A stretch of DNA of 64,000 nucleotides from Stutzerimonas stutzeri. Lineage in GTDB: Bacteria > Pseudomonadota > Gammaproteobacteria > Pseudomonadales > Pseudomonadaceae. The DNA lies in the NCBI RefSeq assembly GCF_002890915.1, contig NZ_POUT01000003.1, forward strand, positions 124,001 to 188,000, given 5' to 3'. The stretch's first letter is position 1, and every line of letters starts with the position of its first letter. Below are positions 1 through 10,251 of the stretch, in pieces. The position numbers were made by a program, and so were the translations under genes. The notes beneath the pieces are model-generated. The model saw nothing but the letters and a program-made list of their open reading frames with translations. It was not told the DNA's origin and ran no database searches.

Positions 1-1
1 G

Positions 2-1642
<1,641 letters not shown>

Positions 1643-1670
1643 GCCGACCGGCCTCCCAGCCTCGAAAAAG

Positions 1671-1697
1671 AACCCCGCCTCGTGCGGGGTTTTTTTT
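1671..1697 (+). terminator. Rho-independent terminator of groEL
   Basis: The stem CCCCGC (1673-1678) pairs with GCGGGG (1684-1689) across a five-base loop and is followed by eight T residues. It is preceded by A-rich sequence, as in a classical intrinsic terminator. Confidence 0.93.
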
Positions 1698-1729
1698 AGG
1701 TTCATCGCGCTTTCTTGGAGAAGCAAGGA

Positions 1730-2436
1730 TTGACACCGGACTGGCAAGATTGGGTGTTGCTGCCATTTGGTTTGGGCTTGCGCCTTGGTGATCAGGGCGC
1801 TTACCGAGTGTGCTGACGCTTCTGGTTTCGGCCCCCCGGCCGAGTCACTTTCTTGTTGCTTGCCCAACAAGAAAGTAACCAAAGAAGAAGGGCACCCGAC
1901 ATCCGGGTCTGTCCGCTACGCGGCCAGACTCCCCTCCTTCCGGTGCCGCTCCGGGGGCCGTCACGAAGGGACGTCCCTGTCCCTTCGTTCCTCGCTCGGC
2001 GTCCATGCCTCGCGTCCCCCTGCGCGACACCTCCACTCGGCCTCCTGACGGGAACGGAGTCCGAGTCGCCTGGACGATCAAAGTTTTTGCTTTTCGCTTT
2101 TTGCTCAATGCACGAACTATCAGGCGACGCCAAACGCCCCTTCAGGAGGGTGAGCGGAATCGTCGTGGAAGGGGTTGAGCGGCATGGACGCCGCGAGAGA
2201 CGCGAAGGGACAGGGACGTCCCTTCGCGGCGTGCCCCTGGAGCGGCGATGGAGCGAACGGACCCGGAGCGAAGCGCAGGGCCGGATGCAGGGGCAAGCGT
2301 TTTTGCTTACTTTTTTCGCGACTGAAAAAAGTGAGTCGCCCAGCAGGGCGAAACCAATCTCTCAAGCAACTCGCTAAACGCCCCATGAAAGCAAAACTTT
2401 CATTCAACACACCCAATCTTGCCAGTCCGGTGTCAA
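1730..2436. repeat. Large inverted-dimer repeat element A, copy 1
   Basis: A 707 bp non-coding element bounded by near-perfect terminal inverted repeats of about 30 bp containing ACCGGACTGGCAAGATTG. The two halves are diverged inverted copies of one module and meet at a central stem (TCGCCTG 2066-2072 with CAGGCGA 2121-2127). Each half carries a hairpin flanked by GAGTC (12 bp stem at 1847-1876; 9 bp stem at 2309-2332) and a second hairpin around CGAAGGGAC/GTCCCTTCG (1964-1987; 2203-2226). Short open frames across it differ in phase between copies and look spurious. Related copies lie at 19555-20315 and 41948-42680. No transposase is present, so a non-autonomous mobile or structured element is the inference. 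Confidence 0.85.
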
Positions 2437-2509
2437 GCAGCCTGTCCCCATGAAATGCGAAGAACCTTTTTATGGCTCTTTCCCCGTGGCATGGAGGCTT
2501 GCTGGAAGT

Positions 2510-2662
2510 GCCTGACCGGGCCCGCGTGCAACGGCCCGGTGTTCGACCCTGCGCACGCAGGCAGGTTGGCACTGAGCGCAGCCCAACAGGCATCGCAGGA
2601 ACGTGTTGGGCTTCGTCGCTTCGCTCCTCAACCCAACCTACGCCCCCCAGGCTGCGCGCCCC
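2510..2662. repeat. Palindromic intergenic repeat element C, copy 1
   Basis: This segment resembles 57639-57840: shared stretches include GGCAGGTTGG or its variant, GAGCGCAG, CCCAACAGGCA, TGTTGGGCTTCGTCGCTTCG and CTCAACCCAACCTACG. The right part can pair with the left (CCCAACA with TGTTGGG), giving an imperfect hairpin. It lies between element A and the small gene at 2770 and contains no convincing gene. Confidence 0.7.
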
Positions 2663-2769
2663 GCCCCAACCGACCTCAGGCCTGCACCAACCGTTCGTCC
2701 AAAAACAGCGGCGGAATTAATCAGCTGAGCTACGTTCAGTTAACTAGCGGTCTATCAAGGGTTTACGCC

Positions 2770-3000
2770 ATGAAGCTGGAAATTGCTCGAGGAATGTTTC
2801 TCGTCGGCGCGCTTGGTGTGGCCACGCTCTGCGTTGCGGCCTGGCACGAACCTGGCGCGACACTGGTGCAAAGCGGCGAAAGCCGCAGCTATTGCCCGCT
2901 GCCGCCCGCTGCCAGGAACGGAGGCACGGCGTTGCGTCCCGACCGGGACTTGCTGCTGTTCCTGTACGGCCTGTCGCAGGGCGGGGGCGGCGCGGGCTGA
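2770..3000 (+). CDS. Small membrane-anchored or secreted protein, function unknown
   Basis: A 76-residue protein starting at the ATG that opens MKLEIARGMF. Residues 8-24 form one hydrophobic segment (FLVGALGVATLCVAAW), followed by a soluble tail with a single Cys (SYCPLPP) and a second hydrophobic patch (LLLFLYGL). The signature PLPPAARN...LRPDRDLLLFLYGLSQG looks like a conserved small Pseudomonas family, though I cannot name a function. The frame stays open upstream, but that region is repeat sequence, so the hydrophobic N-terminus supports this start. It ends 26 bases from the convergent efflux permease gene. Confidence 0.6.
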   Translation: MKLEIARGMFLVGALGVATLCVAAWHEPGATLVQSGESRSYCPLPPAARNGGTALRPDRDLLLFLYGLSQGGGGAG

Positions 3001-3026
3001 GTCAGCGTATGTTTTTCAATGGCCTG

Positions 3027-6000
3027 CTAGTGCGTCGCGTCTGCCGCGGCTTCGAGCGGTGGCCGGTCCGGCCGGGCCAGCAGGTCGTACACCGTCGGTA
3101 GCACGAACAGGGTGAACAGCGTGCCGACCGACATGCCGGTGGCGATCACCAGGCCGATGTCGAAGCGGCTCACGGCGCCGGCGCCGCTGGCGATGATCAG
3201 CGGCACCATGCCGAACACCGTTGCCGCGGTGGTCATCAGTACCGGCCGCAGGCGGATCGCCGCGGCTTGCTCCACCGCTTCGCGCCGGCTCAGGCCCTGT
3301 TCCTGCCGCAACTGGTTGGCGAACTCGACGATCATGATGCCGTGCTTGCTGATCAGGCCGATCAGTGTCACCAGGCCCACCTGGGTATAGATGTTCATGC
3401 TCGACAGGCCGAGGAACAACGGCACCAGCGCGCCACACACCGACAGCGGCACCGTCACCAGGATCACCAGCGGATCGCGGAAGCTCTCGAACTGCGCGGC
3501 CAGCACCAGGAAGATCACCGCCAGCGCCAGGGCGAAGGTCAGGTACAGCGCGCGGCCTTCCTGCACGTACTGCCGGGAAGCGCCGGCGTAGTCGAAGCTG
3601 AAGCCCTGCGGTGCTTCCTCGCGGGCGATGCCCTGCAGTGTCTCGATGGCCTCGCCCATGCTGACGATGGGGAAGCCCTGGATGGTGGCGGCATTGAGCT
3701 GCTGGAACTGCTTGAGCCGGGTCGGTCGCGCGCGGTCGCGCACCTGGATCAGCGTCGACAGCGGCAGCATCTGCCCCCGTTCGTTCTGCACGTAGTAGTT
3801 GCTCAGCCAGCCGGGATTGTCGCGGTAGGCGCGCTCGACCTGGGCGATCACCTTGTAGCTGCGCCCTTCGATGGTGAAGCGGTTGATCTCGCTCTCGCCG
3901 AGCAGCGTGCTCAGGGTCAGGCCGAGATCTTCCATGGAAACGCCCATCTGCGCGGCCTTCTCGCGGTCGATCTCGACGACGATCTCCGGCTTGTCGAAGG
4001 CCAGGTCGATGTCGAGGAAGGCGAACTTGCCGGACTCCTCGGCCCGCTTGCGGATGCGCTCGCTCACCTGCAGCAGCGTCTCGTAGTCGTTGGCGGTGTT
4101 GATCACGAACTGGAAGGGCAGGCCTTCGCCGGTGCCCGGCAGCGACGGCAGGTTGAAGCCGAAGATCTGCAGGCCGGGCAGCCGGTCGAGCCTGGCCTGG
4201 ACCTCGGGGAGGATTTCCATCTGCGAGCGTTCGCGTTCGTCCCAGGGCTTGAGCAGGAAGCCGCCGATGCCGCTTTGCACGCCGTCGAAGCCGTTGATCT
4301 GGAACCAGGAGTAGTACTCGGGGAAGCTCTGGAAGATTTCCAGGAACTGGTCGGTATAGGCGCCCAGGTAGTCGAGGTTGGCCGTCTGCGGCGCGTTGGC
4401 CATCATGAATACGATGCCCTGGTCCTCTTCCGGCGCCAGTTCGCTTTCGGTGAACTTGAGCAGCACGGGAATCAGTGCGAGGACGAGCACGGCGAACACC
4501 AGCACCACCGGCCGGGTACCCAGGGTGGCGTGCAGGGCGCGCTGGTAACGCTGCTTGAGGCGTTCGAACAATTCGTCCAGGCGATGGGCGAAGCCGCTGG
4601 GGTTCTCCTCGTGGCGCAGCAGCCTGGAGCACATCATCGGCGACAGGGTCAGCGCCACCACGCCGGAGATCATCACCGCGCCGGCCAGGGTCAGCGCGAA
4701 CTCCTTGAACAGCGCGCCGGTCAGGCCCTGCAGGAAGCCGATCGGGGCGTATACCGCGGCCAGGGTGACGGTCATCGAGACCACCGGCATGGCGATCTCC
4801 CGCGCGCCGTCGAGGGCCGCCTGGAACGGCGATTTGCCCTGCTCGATATGCCGGTGGATGTTCTCCACCACGACGATGGCGTCGTCCACCACCAGGCCGA
4901 TCGCCAGCACCATGGCCAGCAGGGTCAGCAGGTTGATCGAATAGCCCATGGCCTGCATGAAGAACAGCACGCCGATCATCGACAGCGGGATGGTCACCAC
5001 AGGGATCAGCACGCTGCGCAGCGAGCCGAGGAAGAGGAACACCACGACGATGACGATCAGCGCGGCCTCGGCGAGTGTTTTCAGCACTTCGTCGATCGAG
5101 GCCTGGATGAACTCGGTGGCGTCGTAGGCGATGGTCGCCTTGAGCCCGGGCGGCAGCTGCGCCTCGATCTGCGGCATGATCGCGCGCACGCCCTTGATCA
5201 CGTCCAGCGGGTTGGCGCTGGGCGTGCCCTTGATGCCGATGTAGACGGAGGGGATGCCGTCGAACGAGCTGATCGAATCGTAGCTTTCGGCACCCATCTC
5301 GACGCGCGCCACGTCGCCCAGCAGCACGCGGCTGTCGCCCTGGGTCTTGAGCGGAATGGCGGCGAAGGCTTCCGGGGTCTTCAGCTCGGTGTCGGCGTTG
5401 ATGCTGGTGACCACGTACTGGCCCTTCACCTCGCCGGCGGCGGCGAGGAAGTTGTACTTGCGCACCGCCTCGTTGACGTCGCCGGCGGAGATGCCGTAGG
5501 CGGCCAGCTTCACCGGGTCGAGCCACAGGCGCATGGCGAACACCTGGTTGCCGAGGATCTCGGCCTCGGCCATGCCCGGCAGGGTGGCCAGCTTGGGCTG
5601 GATCACCCGCGACAGGTAGTCGGTGATCTGCGGGTTGGACAGCTGGTCGCTGTAGAAGCTGATGTACATCAGCGCGGTGGAGTCGGCGGCCTGCTTGTTC
5701 AGCACCGGGTCCTCGGCATCCTGCGGCAGCTGGTTCTTCACCGAGTTGGCCTGGCTCAGCAGCTCGGTGTAGAGGCGGTCGGTGTCGGCGCCGATGCGCG
5801 CGAAGACCGAAATCACCGAGGCGTTCTGCTGGCTCACCGAGGTCATGTAGTCGATGCCTTCGGCGCTGGCCAGGCTCTGCTGCAGCGGCTGGGTGATGTA
5901 GCCCTGGATGGTCTCGGCATTGGCGCCGGGATAGGCGGTGGTGACCGTGATCAACGCGCTTTCCATCTGCGGGTACTGGCGGATGGTCAGGCTGTTGAAG

Positions 6001-6083
6001 GCCTGCAGGCCGAGCAGCACGAGCAGCAGGCTGATCACGCTGGCCAGCACCGGGCGACGGATGAAGGGATCGGTGAATGCCAT
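3027..6083 (-). CDS. mexW: RND multidrug efflux inner-membrane permease, MexW-like
   Basis: Proton-driven inner-membrane pump of the HAE-1 RND family that exports drugs or other amphiphiles through an adaptor and an outer-membrane channel. The 1018 residues are full family length. The N-terminal helix FTDPFIRRPVLASVISL is typical, the TM4 motif GLVVDDAIVVVENIHRH carries the proton-relay Asp400 and Asp401, and large periplasmic porter domains follow TM1 and TM7. The adaptor gene lies 9 bases upstream on the same strand. No outer-membrane factor is adjacent, so a shared OprM/TolC-type channel is likely. The MexW name rests on recalled P. aeruginosa gene order (between groEL and icmP) and length; the RND class itself is secure. 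Confidence 0.93.
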   Translation of the reverse strand: MAFTDPFIRRPVLASVISLLLVLLGLQAFNSLTIRQYPQMESALITVTTAYPGANAETIQGYITQPLQQSLASAEGIDYMTSVSQQNASVISVFARIGADTDRLYTELLSQANSVKNQLPQDAEDPVLNKQAADSTALMYISFYSDQLSNPQITDYLSRVIQPKLATLPGMAEAEILGNQVFAMRLWLDPVKLAAYGISAGDVNEAVRKYNFLAAAGEVKGQYVVTSINADTELKTPEAFAAIPLKTQGDSRVLLGDVARVEMGAESYDSISSFDGIPSVYIGIKGTPSANPLDVIKGVRAIMPQIEAQLPPGLKATIAYDATEFIQASIDEVLKTLAEAALIVIVVVFLFLGSLRSVLIPVVTIPLSMIGVLFFMQAMGYSINLLTLLAMVLAIGLVVDDAIVVVENIHRHIEQGKSPFQAALDGAREIAMPVVSMTVTLAAVYAPIGFLQGLTGALFKEFALTLAGAVMISGVVALTLSPMMCSRLLRHEENPSGFAHRLDELFERLKQRYQRALHATLGTRPVVLVFAVLVLALIPVLLKFTESELAPEEDQGIVFMMANAPQTANLDYLGAYTDQFLEIFQSFPEYYSWFQINGFDGVQSGIGGFLLKPWDERERSQMEILPEVQARLDRLPGLQIFGFNLPSLPGTGEGLPFQFVINTANDYETLLQVSERIRKRAEESGKFAFLDIDLAFDKPEIVVEIDREKAAQMGVSMEDLGLTLSTLLGESEINRFTIEGRSYKVIAQVERAYRDNPGWLSNYYVQNERGQMLPLSTLIQVRDRARPTRLKQFQQLNAATIQGFPIVSMGEAIETLQGIAREEAPQGFSFDYAGASRQYVQEGRALYLTFALALAVIFLVLAAQFESFRDPLVILVTVPLSVCGALVPLFLGLSSMNIYTQVGLVTLIGLISKHGIMIVEFANQLRQEQGLSRREAVEQAAAIRLRPVLMTTAATVFGMVPLIIASGAGAVSRFDIGLVIATGMSVGTLFTLFVLPTVYDLLARPDRPPLEAAADATH

Positions 6084-6092
6084 GGGCCACCC

Positions 6093-7229
6093 TTAGTCGG
6101 TCGTGGGCTGCTGATCGGGCTCCGGCTCGAGCGTGCGCGTGTCGGCGAGGCTGACGTGGGTGCCGTTGTCCAGCTTGAGCTGGCCGGCGGTGATCACCCG
6201 TTCGCCGCCCTCGAGCCCGTCGAGGATCAGCACCAGCCCGTCGCGGCGCTCGCCGGTGCTGACGAAGCGCCGCTCGACCACCAGATAGGGCTCGTCGCTG
6301 GCCACGCCTTCCGGCGGGGTACCCTCGCTGACCAGCAGCACCGAGTTGCCGTACAGCGTGTAGGTGATCGCGGTTTCCGGCACCACCACCTGCGCGGTCC
6401 GGGTCGGCAGCAGCACCTGCAGGTCGGCGAACATGCCGGGCAGCAGGCGGCCATCGGGATTGGCCAGCTCGGCACGTACCTGCACGTTGCGCGTAGTCGT
6501 CTCCACCTTTGGGTTCAAGGCGCTGATCACCCCCTCGAAGCGCTCGCCGGGGTAGGCGGCGACCTGCAGCTGCACGCGTTGGCCGAGCGCCAGCAGCGGC
6601 ACGTGCTGTTCGGCCAGGTAGAAGTCGACGAACAGGGTGGAAAGGTCCTGCAGGGTAGCGATCGGCGTGCCGGCGGCGAGGAAATCGCCGACATCCACCT
6701 GGCGGATGCCGATGGTGCCGGCGAAGGGGGCCAGCACGCGCTTCTTCGCCAGGCTGGCGCGCAATTGCGCGACGCTGGCGTCGGCCTTCTGCAACTCGGC
6801 GTTGAGCCGGTCGAATTCGCTGCGCGAAACCGCTTGGCGCTCGAGCAGGCTGCGGGCACGCTGGAACTCCAGGCGCGACAGGGCGAGATCGGCCTCGGCG
6901 GCGTCCAGGCTGGCCTGTTCGACCTCGCTGTCGAGCAGGACGATGGGCTGGCCCTTGGCGACCTTCTCGCCCGAGCGGAATTGCACCTCGCTGACGGTGC
7001 CGGCGACCTCGACGCTGAGGTCGATGCCCTGGGACGCCTTGAGCGTGCCAATGGCCGGCAGGCGGCTTTGCCAGTCGAGCCGGCGTGCGGTTTGCGCCTC
7101 GACGCTGATCGCCGGCGCAGGGGCGCTGAATTGCTGGATCTGCTGGTAGATCGAGTTGAACTTGAGCGCGGCGAGGATCAGTACGACGACGATCACCGCG
7201 CCCAGCATGAACAGCATGCGGCGCAACAT
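6093..7229 (-). CDS. mexV: RND efflux periplasmic adaptor (membrane fusion protein), MexV-like
   Basis: Bridges the RND permease to an outer-membrane channel. The protein has 378 residues. An N-terminal hydrophobic anchor (about residues 5-23, MLFMLGAVIVVVLILAAL) shows no lipobox, so a signal-anchor form is likely. A biotinyl-lipoyl half (GIDLSVEVAGTVSEV, GEKVAKGQPIVLLD), an alpha-hairpin rich in Ala, Glu and Arg (about 105-165) and a beta-barrel with membrane-proximal domain follow. The ATG at 7229 is preceded by AAGGAA. It is the first gene of a two-gene operon with the permease; its promoter should lie in the roughly 200 bases up to the chemoreceptor gene. No regulator gene is adjacent. 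Confidence 0.9.
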   Translation of the reverse strand: MLRRMLFMLGAVIVVVLILAALKFNSIYQQIQQFSAPAPAISVEAQTARRLDWQSRLPAIGTLKASQGIDLSVEVAGTVSEVQFRSGEKVAKGQPIVLLDSEVEQASLDAAEADLALSRLEFQRARSLLERQAVSRSEFDRLNAELQKADASVAQLRASLAKKRVLAPFAGTIGIRQVDVGDFLAAGTPIATLQDLSTLFVDFYLAEQHVPLLALGQRVQLQVAAYPGERFEGVISALNPKVETTTRNVQVRAELANPDGRLLPGMFADLQVLLPTRTAQVVVPETAITYTLYGNSVLLVSEGTPPEGVASDEPYLVVERRFVSTGERRDGLVLILDGLEGGERVITAGQLKLDNGTHVSLADTRTLEPEPDQQPTTD

Positions 7230-7391
7230 TTTCCATGTTCCTTGGAGACGTGAGCCGGCTGTCTACTGCCGTGATCGAGGCAGCCGTTCGGGTGGTTCGC
7301 TCGTGGCCGGGGCGGCGGCGATCTTGGCCTGTGCATGGCGGCCGGATGCCCGAGCGAGCGAGGAAACTTAGCCTCGAATCGGCTGCAAGTA

Positions 7392-7423
7392 AAGGGGCGG
7401 ACCGTGGCGCGGTTCGCCCCTTT
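7392..7423 (-). terminator. Probable terminator of the chemoreceptor gene
   Basis: The stem AAAGGGGCG pairs with CGCCCCTTT just past the stop codon at 7436. The following T-run is weak (TTTA), so termination efficiency is uncertain. Confidence 0.5.
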
Positions 7424-7435
7424 CGGGCGGGGGGA

Positions 7436-9058
7436 TCAGCCCGCCAGGCGTTGCGTCACGTCGCTGAGCTGGGCCGACAGGCCGTGAAGGTTGCGGCTGG
7501 CGGTTTCGGTGCGTTCGACGTTCGCCTGGTTGCGGGTGGCGATCGAGGTGATCTCGGTGATGTTGCGCGAGATGTCCTCGGCCACTGCGGTCTGCTCTTC
7601 GGCCGCAGTGGCGATCTGGCGGTTCATGTCGCGGATCGCCTCGACCGCCTCGGTGATCCGTTGCAGCATCTGTCCGGCCTCCGTCACTTGGCCGAGGCCC
7701 TGTTCGCTGCGCGCCTGCCCGCTCTCGATGGCGCGTACCGCGTCGCTGGCGCCGGTCTGCACGGTATCGATGATCTGGTGGATTTCCGCGGTGGATTCGG
7801 CGGTGCGCCGGGCCAGCGTGCGCACCTCGTCGGCGACCACCGCGAAGCCCCGTCCGGCCTCGCCGGCACGCGCCGCTTCGATGGCCGCGTTGAGCGCCAG
7901 CAGGTTGGTCTGGTCGGCGATGCCGCGGATCACCTCAAGCACCTTGCCGATGCGTTCGCTGTCGCTTTCCAGGCGGCGGATCACCTCGGCGGTGGTGCTG
8001 ATCTCGCCGCTCATGCGGCTGATGGTCTCGATGGTCGAGCGCATCACCACCTCGCCCTGCTGCGCCGAGCGGTCGGCGGCATCGGCCGCCTGGGCCGCGT
8101 CGGCGGCATGCCGCGAGACCTCCTGGGCAGTAGCGGACATTTCGTGCATGGCGGTGGCGACCTGGTCGGTGCGCGAGAACTGGTCGCGGGCGCCCTCGGC
8201 CATCAAGGTGGCGATGGCGTTCAGCTCGCCGCTGGCGCTGTCCAGGTTCGAGGTGCTGCGCTGCAGCTGGGCGAAGGTGTCGGCAAGGAAATCACGCAGG
8301 ATGTTCGCCGCCACGGCCAGGCGCCCGAGTTCGTCGGCGCGGCTGGCATCCACGCGCTCGGCGAACTTGCCCTGGCTGAGGCGGGCGATGTGTTCGATCA
8401 GTGTGCCGATGGGCTTGACGATGTTGCGGTTGACCAGCCACAGGCTGAGCAGCGTCACCAGCACGCCGGCCAGCAGCATGGCCAGCGGGCCGAGCAGGGC
8501 GGTGGCATCGGCATCCGCGCTGATGTCGGTGGCGCGGGCGCTGGCGGACTGCTGCAGTTGCGCGAGCAATTCGCCCATCTGCGCGCTGGTGGCACGGTCG
8601 ATACCGGTCACCGCGGCGTCGCCGGCCACGGGGTCGCTGCCGGCGGCGATGAAGGCCTCCAGACCCTTGCGATAGGCGCTACCGAGGGCGCGATGCTCGT
8701 TGCGCAGGGCCTCGACCTGGCGGGCCAGCAGCGGGTCGTCGGCGCTCCGTTCGAGCAGCGCAGCGAGCCTGGCCTGCACCTTCGCCTCCTGTGCTTCGAA
8801 CTGCGCCCAGTAGCGCTCGCGGGCGTCGGCCTGCTTGCCGCGCAGCAGCACGTTCTTCCATTCCTGCACCTGGATCTTGAATTCCAGGTTGGCTTCGCCG
8901 ATCAGCTGCGCTTTGGCCATCGGGCCATCGAGCAGCCCCTGGAATTCATCGAGGTCGCCATTGAGGACATGGATGCAGAGCAGGGCGGTGAGCAGCATCG
9001 ACAGCAGGCTGCCGCCGATCAGCGCGAGCAGTTGCGCGCGCAGGGATTTCCGGAGCAT
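7436..9058 (-). CDS. Methyl-accepting chemotaxis protein
   Basis: Membrane chemoreceptor of 540 residues. TM1 covers about residues 8-30. A helical periplasmic ligand domain follows to about 190, then TM2 ([19 protein letters not shown]), a HAMP linker ([21 protein letters not shown]) and a long cytoplasmic helical hairpin. The signalling tip carries the highly conserved segment [20 protein letters not shown] and then DEVRTLA. The periplasmic part is all-helical, as in four-helix receptors, and gives no ligand clue. The ATG at 9058 is chosen because it directly precedes the charged residues and TM1; the frame stays open further upstream without signal-like sequence. It lies alone between the efflux operon and the iron-linked group. 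Confidence 0.93.
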   Translation of the reverse strand: MLRKSLRAQLLALIGGSLLSMLLTALLCIHVLNGDLDEFQGLLDGPMAKAQLIGEANLEFKIQVQEWKNVLLRGKQADARERYWAQFEAQEAKVQARLAALLERSADDPLLARQVEALRNEHRALGSAYRKGLEAFIAAGSDPVAGDAAVTGIDRATSAQMGELLAQLQQSASARATDISADADATALLGPLAMLLAGVLVTLLSLWLVNRNIVKPIGTLIEHIARLSQGKFAERVDASRADELGRLAVAANILRDFLADTFAQLQRSTSNLDSASGELNAIATLMAEGARDQFSRTDQVATAMHEMSATAQEVSRHAADAAQAADAADRSAQQGEVVMRSTIETISRMSGEISTTAEVIRRLESDSERIGKVLEVIRGIADQTNLLALNAAIEAARAGEAGRGFAVVADEVRTLARRTAESTAEIHQIIDTVQTGASDAVRAIESGQARSEQGLGQVTEAGQMLQRITEAVEAIRDMNRQIATAAEEQTAVAEDISRNITEITSIATRNQANVERTETASRNLHGLSAQLSDVTQRLAG

Positions 9059-9153
9059 GGAGAGGATTCTCGTCGTAGAGCGAATGGCGAACGTCGCTGG
9101 GCATCCCTGCCTACGCTCCCCCTTTCTCGGCGGCGATGGGGTTTTCTTGAGCG

Positions 9154-10248
9154 CTAGACCACCCGCAAATGGTTGTCCCAGAGCCCCGCGGGCAGGCTCA
9201 GCGGGGTGCTGGCGATGTGCGTGCCGCGGCAGTCGAGCAGCCGGCAGCGGCCCTGGCCGGAGCTGACGACGAAGCCCTCGGGTACCGCCGCGACGCCGGC
9301 ACAATCGGGCAGGTGGATTTCCTGGCGCAGCCGGGTGCTGTCCAGCTCCCAGAGCAGCACCTTGTTACCGCGCGGGGCAGTCACCGCCAGCAGCCGCAGC
9401 GCGTCGTGGATGGCCAGGCTGGCGGTGTACTGGTTCATGATCTGGCGCTGCGCCTCGCCCAGCGGGAAATGCTGGAACGGCTGTCCCGGGCGCTTGATCG
9501 CCAGCAGCGGCACGCGGTCCATCGGGTCACCTTCGTACTGCTGGCCGGAGACCACGGTGCCGTCGGCGGCCACGGCGAGGTGGCGCACGCTGTTCATCCG
9601 TTCGGGCAGCTGTTCCTTGCTGACCAGGCTGCCGTCGCGGCGCAGCAGCACCAGGCTTGGCTCCATGGCGTCGAGGTTCATCATCTCGCGGCTGTCGGCC
9701 TCGGTGCGAATGCCGCCGTTGGCGACCACCAGGGTCTCGCCGTCCGGCATCCACAGCAGCTGGTGCGGGCCGATGCCGTGGGTCGGGTGCTCGCCGACGC
9801 GCCGCAACTGGCGCCCTTCGAGGCGGTAGACGCCGAGCACGCCGCGACCGGCCTCGGCGGTGTCGTTCTCGGTGCTGTAGAACCACTCGCCATCCTTGTG
9901 GAACACGCCGTGGCCATAGAAATGGCGGTCGGCCGGCGAGGCGAGCACCTGCAGCAGGCGGCCGTCGCGCGAATCGATCAGGTAGCTCTCGCGGCTCGGC
10001 CGTCGACCGACGAAGACCGCCAATGGCAGATGCGGATGCGGGTAGACGTCATGGCAGCGTTCGGCCACCGGCGTGGCGAAGGCCTGGCTGCCGTCGAGCC
10101 GGTAGCCGACCGCATAGTGGCGGCCGTCGGCATCGTCGCGGGCCGAGAGCAGGACCGGCTGCCCGCCGTGGCGCATCAGCGTCCAGCCGCCGATGGCGCC
10201 GGCGGCCAGCGCGGCACCGCCCAGGCCGAGGAGGGTACGCCGCTTCAT
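9154..10248 (-). CDS. DUF1513 family exported protein of the imelysin/iron operon
   Basis: A 364-residue protein with an N-terminal RR-containing hydrophobic signal ([20 protein letters not shown]) that resembles a Tat signal. The mature part has repeated blade-like segments ([22 protein letters not shown] and [15 protein letters not shown]), consistent with the beta-propeller-like DUF1513 family. The biochemical role is unknown. It starts 3 bases after the stop of the upstream imelysin-like gene, so the two are translationally close and co-transcribed with the di-heme gene and probably icmP. Context suggests a periplasmic accessory in iron acquisition; that function is inferred from neighbours only. 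Confidence 0.85.
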   Translation of the reverse strand: MKRRTLLGLGGAALAAGAIGGWTLMRHGGQPVLLSARDDADGRHYAVGYRLDGSQAFATPVAERCHDVYPHPHLPLAVFVGRRPSRESYLIDSRDGRLLQVLASPADRHFYGHGVFHKDGEWFYSTENDTAEAGRGVLGVYRLEGRQLRRVGEHPTHGIGPHQLLWMPDGETLVVANGGIRTEADSREMMNLDAMEPSLVLLRRDGSLVSKEQLPERMNSVRHLAVAADGTVVSGQQYEGDPMDRVPLLAIKRPGQPFQHFPLGEAQRQIMNQYTASLAIHDALRLLAVTAPRGNKVLLWELDSTRLRQEIHLPDCAGVAAVPEGFVVSSGQGRCRLLDCRGTHIASTPLSLPAGLWDNHLRVV

Positions 10249-10251
10249 GCT

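Noticed and set aside
1845..2593. Several open frames of 80-190 codons inside element A copies (also at 19592-20209 and 42005-42648)
   Set aside because: They occur on both strands and in several frames, change frame between copies and lie in hairpin DNA. They reflect the repeat, not proteins. In databases such frames are likely to be annotated as hypothetical proteins.
3016..7236. A 1406-codon open frame on the minus strand spanning both efflux genes
   Set aside because: The translated product is a low-complexity Arg/Ala/Pro string in a different frame from the recognisable permease and adaptor, so it is a shadow.
3267..7253. A 1328-codon open frame on the plus strand opposite the efflux genes
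   Set aside because: It is a composition artefact of GC-rich coding sequence. The translation is repetitive in His, Gln, Gly and Asp and shows no domain, while the minus-strand frames encode clear RND proteins.
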